DNA of 15,287 bases from an uncultured Bacteroidota bacterium (GTDB lineage: Bacteria > Bacteroidota > Bacteroidia > Chitinophagales > Chitinophagaceae), in contig CAINEG010000242.1 in NCBI GenBank assembly GCA_903847655.1, positions 1 to 15,287 of the forward strand. Reading direction: 5' to 3'. Under the pieces are notes generated by a model, which was not told the origin of the DNA, did not search any database, and saw only the letters and a list, made by a program, of their open reading frames with translations. Position 1 is the first letter of the stretch; each line of letters opens with the position of its first letter. Shown here piece by piece: positions 1-5,561 of the stretch. Position numbers and translations under genes: made by a program.

Positions 1-834
1 ATCTACTTTATATTGTCCTTTATGTGCTTTATCAGTTTCTAATTGGTAGATATCTATTTTATCTTGAAAGTTAACGGTATGTGCCCATGCTAAATTAGGA
101 GTAGTGCCATGAAAAATTAAGGGAGCGCCTGGAAACAAACCGCCTAAAATATTCCAGCCTTCTTCACTTTGTAAATGTGCTTCATAAAAGGCAGTATAGC
201 CTTCAATGGGTTGATGTGCGTTAATCACCAACATATTTTCGCCCGTTGTAGATTTACTTGAATGCACTGCAATCGTATTAGAGCCCTCTCCTGTCATACC
301 TGCTAAATGTGCAATAGAACCATTCAGTATTTTAGGTAAGGATCTATCCACTCCACAAAAAACAGCTACTGAAAAAACAGTAGTCGCTAAATAGTCTTCA
401 ATACTAATGGGTAATACATATTTATTTAAAACCTTATCGGGATGTGCTTTGGCAAAAGCTTCTAAGCCTGCTAAATAACCTTTCACCAGTAAAATAAATT
501 TAGGATCTAGGCTATTTATTTGCTCTAGCACAATAGCCTTTGTATTTAATAAACCAAATACATAATCAACAGGTGCTCCTTTAGTACCCAAATAAGTAGC
601 TACCTTTCCTTTCCCTGTTAATATGAGTGTTTGAATGGTGGTGAAATCGTCTTCGGCATGGGCCCAGGCCAAGCCATAGGCTACTTCTGGGTCGGTAGGA
701 GCAAATATATGCGGCACTCCATAAGTATCTCTTGCAATGGTGATTTTATCAACACGAATAAGGGGCTCATTACTTGACTGAGCAGTAGCGAATTGTTGAA
801 ATAAAATACAAATAGATAAAAGGAGAATACGCAT
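1..834 (-). CDS. penicillin acylase family protein (AHL-acylase-like), 5' part, cut by window edge
   Basis: Partial gene; 278 codons are visible and the frame is still open at base 1. The family consists of exported Ntn-hydrolases that cut amide bonds in substrates such as beta-lactams or N-acyl homoserine lactones. The start is the ATG at 834, giving a signal peptide (about residues 1-19, ending ATAQ). The conserved early motif GVPHIFAPT lies at 39-47, followed by AYGLAWAHAEDDF at 52-64. The maturation site GEGSNTIAV is at 182-190: Ser185 should become the N-terminal nucleophile of the beta chain after self-cleavage. Full members run to about 700-800 residues, so most of the beta chain lies outside the window. 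The gene is divergent from the HAD gene at 927. A second family member lies at 5501-7696, but the two differ greatly in sequence. The family call is firm; the substrate is unknown. Confidence 0.9.
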   Translation of the reverse strand, partial: MRILLLSICILFQQFATAQSSNEPLIRVDKITIARDTYGVPHIFAPTDPEVAYGLAWAHAEDDFTTIQTLILTGKGKVATYLGTKGAPVDYVFGLLNTKAIVLEQINSLDPKFILLVKGYLAGLEAFAKAHPDKVLNKYVLPISIEDYLATTVFSVAVFCGVDRSLPKILNGSIAHLAGMTGEGSNTIAVHSSKSTTGENMLVINAHQPIEGYTAFYEAHLQSEEGWNILGGLFPGAPLIFHGTTPNLAWAHTVNFQDKIDIYQLETDKAHKGQYKVD

Positions 835-890
835 GTAGAGTTTATTTAAGCTTTATTGTAATTTGACTGGTGTAATTTATAGAAACTATC

Positions 891-898
891 TAAATTTG
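891..898 (+). promoter_or_regulatory. possible Bacteroidota -7 element for the HAD gene
   Basis: The octamer TAAATTTG matches the Bacteroidota -7 consensus TAnnTTTG and lies 28 bases before the ATG at 927. A TTTG that could serve as the -33 element is at 862-865, but the spacing of 25 bases is longer than usual. Such octamers arise by chance in AT-rich DNA, so this is only a candidate. Confidence 0.3.
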
Positions 899-926
899 CA
901 ATAGTTAATAATTAAAATAGATAACA

Positions 927-1268
927 ATGATTGAGTCTAAAAGGTTTGGTTCCAAGAAAGCATTAATTGATATAGATGAAACCATCTGCTTTTATACAGA
1001 TAAAAGAGTATATGAGTTGGCTGAGCCGAATTTTGAAAATGTAGCTAAAATTAATAAACTATATGAGGAGGGCTGGCATATTACGTATTGGACAGGCAGG
1101 GGAGAAAGCTCAAAACGAGATTTAAGAGGTCTTACTCTAGAACAGCTTAATAAATGGGGTTGTAAGTTTCACGATTTAATTACAGGCTATGACCCTAATG
1201 GAGGACCTACAAAACCTAATTTTGATTTAGTAATAGACGATAAAGCTAAGAGGATAGAGGAGCTTTAA
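927..1268 (+). CDS. small HAD-superfamily phosphatase-like protein
   Basis: A 113-residue cytoplasmic protein with all four HAD motifs and no room for a cap domain. Motif I is DIDET (Asp15 as nucleophile, Asp17 as acid/base). Motif II is Thr56 in WTGRG, motif III is probably Lys96, and motif IV is the acidic pair Asp104-Asp105 in VIDDKA. Similar mini-HAD proteins in other genomes often sit in polysaccharide or sugar-phosphate gene clusters and are sometimes labelled capsule-related phosphatases; that is family knowledge and not evidence for this locus. The start at 927 has no Shine-Dalgarno, as is normal for the phylum. The 3' end overlaps the convergent membrane-protein gene by 23 bases (1246-1268), so the two mRNAs are complementary at their ends. 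The substrate is not recognisable. Confidence 0.82.
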   Translation: MIESKRFGSKKALIDIDETICFYTDKRVYELAEPNFENVAKINKLYEEGWHITYWTGRGESSKRDLRGLTLEQLNKWGCKFHDLITGYDPNGGPTKPNFDLVIDDKAKRIEEL

Positions 1269-1974
1269 TAGCTTGTTTATTTTTTTTAGCGAAGGGTAGG
1301 TATAAAATCCAGAAATGTATTAAGGCCACTAGTTCTAATACTAAAATATAATAAGGCCATTCTCCAATGACTAAAGGATTACTCACTTCAGGCTTGGCCG
1401 ATAGATACATATAATTAGCACCCACTGTATAATTAACAATACCCACGCCAATAGCTACTATTTGCGTGTAACCTAATACCCATAACCAAGATTTTGGTCG
1501 GGGTACAAAGTTTAAATGAACAATCATATAATTAATGACTAATAGCATGCCTCCATGGTCAATAAAGTAAGCATAAAAATTATATCCTTCCATACCTACG
1601 GTAAATTCAGGTGTGAGTAAAGATTGTATACCACCCGCTAAACCCCAGTAGTAAAGGCATTCAGCCAACCATTGCCTGTAATTAATGAGTGTGATAATGC
1701 ATAAAAAATAACTAATACTACATAAATGAACCGGAAGGCTTTGTTGTAAGTTCCAATAGCCTGTTGCATAATTGTAATAATTTTCTACAATATAATTGAT
1801 GCCAAAAAACAAGGCAATAAAATTGGCGTAGGTTTTAGGTTGAATTTTTTTTAAATGTAGTGGCACTCTCACCACAATGACTATGACAAGAATAACCATA
1901 ACAATACATTCCCACCAAAACAAGGAGAAGGGTGCTATAAATGCAGGAGGATGAATTTTTCCCATACTTAACAA
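1246..1974 (-). CDS. YwaF/TIGR02206-type integral membrane protein (TMEM164-like)
   Basis: A 242-residue polytopic membrane protein with about seven hydrophobic helices. It carries the family signature: LPVHLCS at 80-86, SLLTPEF at 118-124, YFIDHGG at 136-142, NYMYLSAKP at 187-195 and a nearby NPL. The family includes Bacillus YwaF, treponemal TP0381 and, more distantly, human TMEM164, reported as a lipid acyltransferase that depends on a Cys and a His. Here Cys85 and His140 are the best matches for that pair, so a membrane acyl-transfer role is possible but inferred. The gene starts 48 bases after the stop of the ATP-grasp-SET gene on the same strand with no hairpin terminator seen between them, so it may be the third gene of that operon. 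Its 3' end overlaps the convergent HAD gene. The ATG at 1974 is used; Met4 is an alternative. Confidence 0.8.
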   Translation of the reverse strand: MLSMGKIHPPAFIAPFSLFWWECIVMVILVIVIVVRVPLHLKKIQPKTYANFIALFFGINYIVENYYNYATGYWNLQQSLPVHLCSISYFLCIITLINYRQWLAECLYYWGLAGGIQSLLTPEFTVGMEGYNFYAYFIDHGGMLLVINYMIVHLNFVPRPKSWLWVLGYTQIVAIGVGIVNYTVGANYMYLSAKPEVSNPLVIGEWPYYILVLELVALIHFWILYLPFAKKNKQAIKAPLSS

Positions 1975-2022
1975 TCGTTGCTATTAAGATACGAAAAATT
2001 ATTAAAAAATAAATCATCAGCC

Positions 2023-3468
2023 CTAGCCTTTGATTTTAGCAGTACCTTTTATTAAGCCTCTGCATTTGGGAGAACCGCAATTACAATTGAATGGTTCCAT
2101 GGTTTCATCTAAGAAGCTGCCGTAATCTAGCGTAAGTTCTTCGCCTTTTTTAATAGCTCTATTGATGTATAAGTTTAAGCCTTTGTAGGTGCAGTTGGCA
2201 TCGCAGTGATGATTTTGAGGCGACCATTCTTCTGGTTGCAAATCCCATAAAATATAAACATCAGCGCCAATAGGATAAGCGTATCTTCTGAAATTTAATT
2301 TTTCGCGCTCGTCCCAGTTTTCGTCTACATATTGTTTACTAACTATTCTTTGTGATTTTTCTTCTCCTTTAAACAACAAAGTATTTTTAGCTAAATCTCT
2401 GTTCGCATACATACCATAACCAGAGATCGCATTACCCTTAATCGTAAATAATTTTTCTTTTCTGCGGTACCTTGCCATCCCTTCGATAATAATTCTTTCT
2501 AAAAATCCTCTTTGTCCAATACCATCATGCATTAAAATATAATCGGCAGATCCTTCATAGCCCGCTGCGTAAAAAACAGAACAAGTAAAATTTATTTCCA
2601 AAAAGAAAATCTCTCCTTTGTCATTCATTCTAAAATCCATTCTTCCATAACCCACCCCATTAAAAGACATAAATACCTGTTCTGCAATATTTTTTAATTT
2701 TGTAGCCAAGGCAGTATCCGTCACTGGAATATTGGCCGTTGGATGTAATTCAGAAGTTTTTAAAGCATAGGTTTTAAAACTAAACCCTTCAGGAAAAATA
2801 TATTCAACAGGTACAAAACTGGTACAAGTTTTTCCATCTTCATTGCCGCAAACTAGTACCGTGAATTCACGGCCATCAATGTATTCCTCTACCAAGGCCG
2901 AACCAAATTCGGCTACTATTTTTTTAACTTTTACAATTAAGTCACCGGTATTGTTTGCTTTAGAAGCATCATCTACACCAAGACTATCCCCTGCTTTTGC
3001 TGGTTTTACAAAAAGCGGAAACTTTAAATTACCTGGCAATTGATCTAAATCATCCATAGATTCTATCAATACATGCGCAGGGGTGACCACGTCTTCACAA
3101 AAAGCCAAATACTTCATGATGGTTTTGGGCGGGTCATACAAATTGGCATTGGGTCCTGTATAAGGTAGGCCTAATAGGTCCATACTTATAATAACATCTA
3201 TAGAAGGCACTTTCCATTCTAAATAACCCTCACATAAATTGATATAGATATCATACTGCTTGTCTTTCAATTCTTTTAGTTGCTGGTAGGTGCTCAGCTT
3301 ATTAAGAAAAACATGGTCAATATGGGCTTCTGGCATGATGGCCGATAGGTCTCGCTTAGGATCGTAATATTGATAATCCACCCCAGAAGTAGAATAGTCT
3401 GGTTGTAGTACACAAATTTTTAAATCTTTAAAACTTTCAGGATGGTTTAATATAGGAAGCGGGCGCAT
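2023..3468 (-). CDS. ATP-grasp ligase fused to SET/post-SET methyltransferase
   Basis: A 481-residue two-domain fusion. Residues 1-335 form a D-Ala-D-Ala-ligase-like ATP-grasp: INLCEG at 76-81, VKPAKAGDSLGV at 154-165 (Lys155), EEYIDGREFTV at 194-204, GRMDFR at 275-280 and LEINFTC at 290-296. The usual Asn-x-x-Pro-Gly ending is replaced by Asn-x-x-Cys-Ser. Residues 340-450 form a SET domain: SGYGMYA at 349-355, NHHCDAN at 419-425 (canonical NHSCxPN) and ELTLDY at 444-449 (catalytic Tyr449). A post-SET CNCGSPKCRG follows at 462-471. SET enzymes transfer methyl from SAM to lysine; ATP-grasp ligases form amide-type bonds. No signal peptide is seen. The ATG at 3468 is preferred to the in-frame ATG at 3501: it starts 4 bases after the upstream stop, and it gives an N-terminal arm matching that of the upstream paralogue. 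Domains are certain; the substrate is unknown. Confidence 0.93.
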   Translation of the reverse strand: MRPLPILNHPESFKDLKICVLQPDYSTSGVDYQYYDPKRDLSAIMPEAHIDHVFLNKLSTYQQLKELKDKQYDIYINLCEGYLEWKVPSIDVIISMDLLGLPYTGPNANLYDPPKTIMKYLAFCEDVVTPAHVLIESMDDLDQLPGNLKFPLFVKPAKAGDSLGVDDASKANNTGDLIVKVKKIVAEFGSALVEEYIDGREFTVLVCGNEDGKTCTSFVPVEYIFPEGFSFKTYALKTSELHPTANIPVTDTALATKLKNIAEQVFMSFNGVGYGRMDFRMNDKGEIFFLEINFTCSVFYAAGYEGSADYILMHDGIGQRGFLERIIIEGMARYRRKEKLFTIKGNAISGYGMYANRDLAKNTLLFKGEEKSQRIVSKQYVDENWDEREKLNFRRYAYPIGADVYILWDLQPEEWSPQNHHCDANCTYKGLNLYINRAIKKGEELTLDYGSFLDETMEPFNCNCGSPKCRGLIKGTAKIKG

Positions 3469-3472
3469 AATT

Positions 3473-4591
3473 TTATTTTTTTCTTCTAGCAAATGCGTCA
3501 TTAATAATATGAATGACTAGTTCGGTAAAACTTTGATTGGCATAACGTAAAATGGCACCAATAGAGGTAAAGTTTTCATCTTCGCTGATGCCGCATTGTG
3601 CATTCACTTCTAAAACATAAGGCACGCCAGTTTTATTATCTATTCTAACATCTACTCTTGTATATCCAGTTCCATTACAAGCCACATAGGCATCCCAAGA
3701 AACTTTTTGAACTGCCATTTGAATAGACTCATCACCTAATTGGTATTGATAAAAATTTTCGTCCTGGGGCATCGGTGTTTCTTCTTCATAAATCTCCCAT
3801 AAACGATCAAAGGATAAAAATTTTTCTTTTTCGGGAAGGGAGGCGTGAAACACTCTTTCAATGGGAGGATAGATTTTTGCATATTCCGGATGCGTATGAC
3901 TTCCAACAATCATTACTGTATATTCGGGCCCTTCAATAAAAGCTTCTGCTAAGATGCCGTCTGAGGCTAGGTTCCAGCCTCTATAGCCTTCAAACATTTT
4001 TGCCAACTGAATTTTTAAATCAGCAGCATTCTCTACTACATTTTTTACACCTACCCCTAGGCTACCCCCAGAAACAGCAGGCTTGACAATCACAGGGCTA
4101 CCTAAATTTTCAATTACTTCCTGTACATTCACTTCATTGGTTCTGATGGCTTCCCATTTGGGTGTAGGCACACCCGCTATATCAAATGCTTCCTTCATTG
4201 GAATTTTAGAAGTAGTGATGTCATAAAAATAATCGTTGGCGCCCGTGTACACCAATTGTTTTGCATCCAATGCTTTAATGACAGAAACGCCAGGTGCACC
4301 ATTGATTTCATCTCCATCACATAAATTTAAAACTACAGGAAAGTAAATTCCTTTTGCTCTTTCATGTGCAATTTCTTGTACAATGGTTTTATAAGTTTCT
4401 AAAGAAACGGGTTGCCATTTCCATGGCAAATCCAATTGTTCAAAAACGCGGGTATATTCTTCTATACTTTGAGTAAAGTCGTAATAGTAAGCCAAATTGG
4501 GATCTGGATTGTCCAAGGCTGGGGCCAAGACCCACACTTTCAAATGTCCTACTGGAACAAAAGGGTAAAATAAGTTACGAATGGTTGTCAA
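3473..4591 (-). CDS. ATP-grasp ligase, D-Ala-D-Ala-ligase-like paralogue
   Basis: A 372-residue cytoplasmic ATP-grasp enzyme, expected to activate a carboxylate as acyl phosphate and join it to an amine. Motifs are LNLCDG at 88-93, VYTGAN at 114-119, VKPAVSGGSLGVG at 169-181 (Lys170), EAFIEGPEYTV at 216-226, TRVDVR at 311-316 (Arg312, Asp314) and LEVNAQC at 327-333 (Glu328, Asn330). Its downstream neighbour shares NLC[D/E]G, the ATP loop and an Asn-x-x-Cys ending, so the pair arose by duplication. It is not the housekeeping Ddl: the LHG...GEDG and Pro-Gly motifs are absent. The only suitable start is TTG at 4591; an in-frame TAA lies shortly upstream, and no ATG occurs in frame before Met132. 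TTG places 16 residues before LKVWVL, close to the 15 before LKICVL in the partner. First gene of the apparent operon. Confidence 0.9.
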   Translation of the reverse strand: MTTIRNLFYPFVPVGHLKVWVLAPALDNPDPNLAYYYDFTQSIEEYTRVFEQLDLPWKWQPVSLETYKTIVQEIAHERAKGIYFPVVLNLCDGDEINGAPGVSVIKALDAKQLVYTGANDYFYDITTSKIPMKEAFDIAGVPTPKWEAIRTNEVNVQEVIENLGSPVIVKPAVSGGSLGVGVKNVVENAADLKIQLAKMFEGYRGWNLASDGILAEAFIEGPEYTVMIVGSHTHPEYAKIYPPIERVFHASLPEKEKFLSFDRLWEIYEEETPMPQDENFYQYQLGDESIQMAVQKVSWDAYVACNGTGYTRVDVRIDNKTGVPYVLEVNAQCGISEDENFTSIGAILRYANQSFTELVIHIINDAFARRKK

Positions 4592-4742
4592 CGCTGTGCA
4601 AAGGGGTTAGTATAATATTCAATGAAGTTATAAAATATATAATACTGACAAATAATTACGGGCTTTATTTAATAACTACTTGCTTCTATGAATAGTATCA
4701 ACCAATTGCTAAATTAGAAAATACATGAATGGGGTCAATCGC

Positions 4743-4761
4743 AATGGTTTTAAAAGCCATT
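4743..4761. promoter_or_regulatory. near-perfect palindrome in divergent spacer (candidate operator)
   Basis: A 19-base palindrome, AATGGTTTTAAAAGCCATT, has one mismatched pair (T4748/G4756) around a central A. It lies about 80 bases before the regulator's ATG and 150 bases from the start of the ATP-grasp operon. It could bind a dimeric regulator such as the LuxR-type protein encoded next to it, but only the symmetry supports this. Confidence 0.35.
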
Positions 4762-4764
4762 TAT

Positions 4765-4777
4765 AGAAGTTACTTCT
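4765..4777. promoter_or_regulatory. perfect 6-1-6 dyad in divergent spacer (candidate operator)
   Basis: AGAAGT-T-ACTTCT is a perfect inverted repeat three bases downstream of the 4743-4761 palindrome. The two together resemble a tandem operator between divergent transcription units. The rest of the 4592-4841 spacer is AT-rich. I found no convincing promoter pair, no RNA gene and no plausible small gene in it. Confidence 0.35.
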
Positions 4778-4841
4778 TTGTCTATCAATAGGTTATAAAA
4801 ATATTATTTAATTGCAGTATAAAAACTCAAACTATATTTAT

Positions 4842-5561
4842 ATGCAAAGTCAAGTAATTATATGTGATCAACAAACCATCTATGCGATGGGTTGCAGCTT
4901 ACTTATTAAGGACAACCCAATGTTAATGGGCTATCAGCTCATTGATAACTTAAAGGAACTGAAATTTGATATGGAAAAAGACAATAATCCAGCAGCCTTG
5001 CCAATGATTTTGGTGGCTGATAGCGCTTTGTTTGATTATGCTCATGCAGCAGAGATGGATCAAATAGCCCTAATTAAAAAGAAGATGTCCATCATGGTGG
5101 TTTTTAACGAACAGGATGATGCGCATTTGTATCAGTTAATTGATAACGGCGTAAACGTAATTGTTGCTAGAGGTGTAAGTAACAAAGAATGGTCCAAGGC
5201 CCTAGAAATGGCTAGGCTCAATAAAATTTATTTCTGCAAGACCATTGCAGACAAAATATTTAGCCTGGTCAACCATATGGAAAAAATTAAGTTAATCGAA
5301 AAAGTCCATCAGCTCCATACTTATGATAAATATATTTTACTCCGTATTTGCGAAGAGGCCTCAAGTAAACAGATTGCCTATGAAGTGGGCCATAGCAAAA
5401 GAACCATTGAAGGGCATCGTACGAAAATGATGCAAAAACTAGAAGTTAAAAACTTAGCCGGCTTGGTCAAAGTAGCCTTTGTGTCCAAGCTCTATGATCA
5501 TTATTTAGTCAACCCGGGTTTGTATGATATTACTGCATGTGTTAAAACATCTTCTTTGTAA
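4842..5561 (+). CDS. LuxR/NarL-type transcription regulator with degenerate receiver domain
   Basis: A 239-residue DNA-binding protein. Residues 160-218 form a standard LuxR-type helix-turn-helix, with SSKQIAYEVGHSKRTIEGHR at 174-193 followed by QKLEVKN. Residues 1-125 fold like a response-regulator receiver but lack key residues: the acidic pair near the start is Cys8-Asp9, the switch Thr/Ser appears to be Asn89 and the invariant Lys appears to be Arg110. Asp60 occupies the phosphoacceptor place. No histidine kinase is nearby, so phosphorelay control is doubtful. The ATG at 4842 is chosen; the in-frame TTG at 4812 would only add a short arm before the first beta strand. The gene is divergent from the ATP-grasp operon across 250 bases with two palindromes, which makes that operon a likely target (inference). 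Its last 61 bases overlap the convergent acylase gene. Confidence 0.85.
   Translation: MQSQVIICDQQTIYAMGCSLLIKDNPMLMGYQLIDNLKELKFDMEKDNNPAALPMILVADSALFDYAHAAEMDQIALIKKKMSIMVVFNEQDDAHLYQLIDNGVNVIVARGVSNKEWSKALEMARLNKIYFCKTIADKIFSLVNHMEKIKLIEKVHQLHTYDKYILLRICEEASSKQIAYEVGHSKRTIEGHRTKMMQKLEVKNLAGLVKVAFVSKLYDHYLVNPGLYDITACVKTSSL

Noticed and set aside
3469..3501. Upstream start (ATG 3501) for the ATP-grasp-SET gene
   Set aside because: It would overlap the upstream gene by 29 bases, while the ATG at 3468 aligns the N-terminus with the paralogue. It is not fully excluded.
3473..4591. Housekeeping D-alanine-D-alanine ligase (ddl)
   Set aside because: The LHG...GEDG and Asn-x-x-Pro-Gly motifs are missing. 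The gene is paired with an ATP-grasp-SET paralogue and there are no cell-wall genes around it.
4592..4841. Precursor peptide gene or RNA gene in the divergent spacer
   Set aside because: There is no open frame with a core-peptide-like pattern, no conserved RNA fold that I recognise, and no strong promoter. Only the palindromes stand out.
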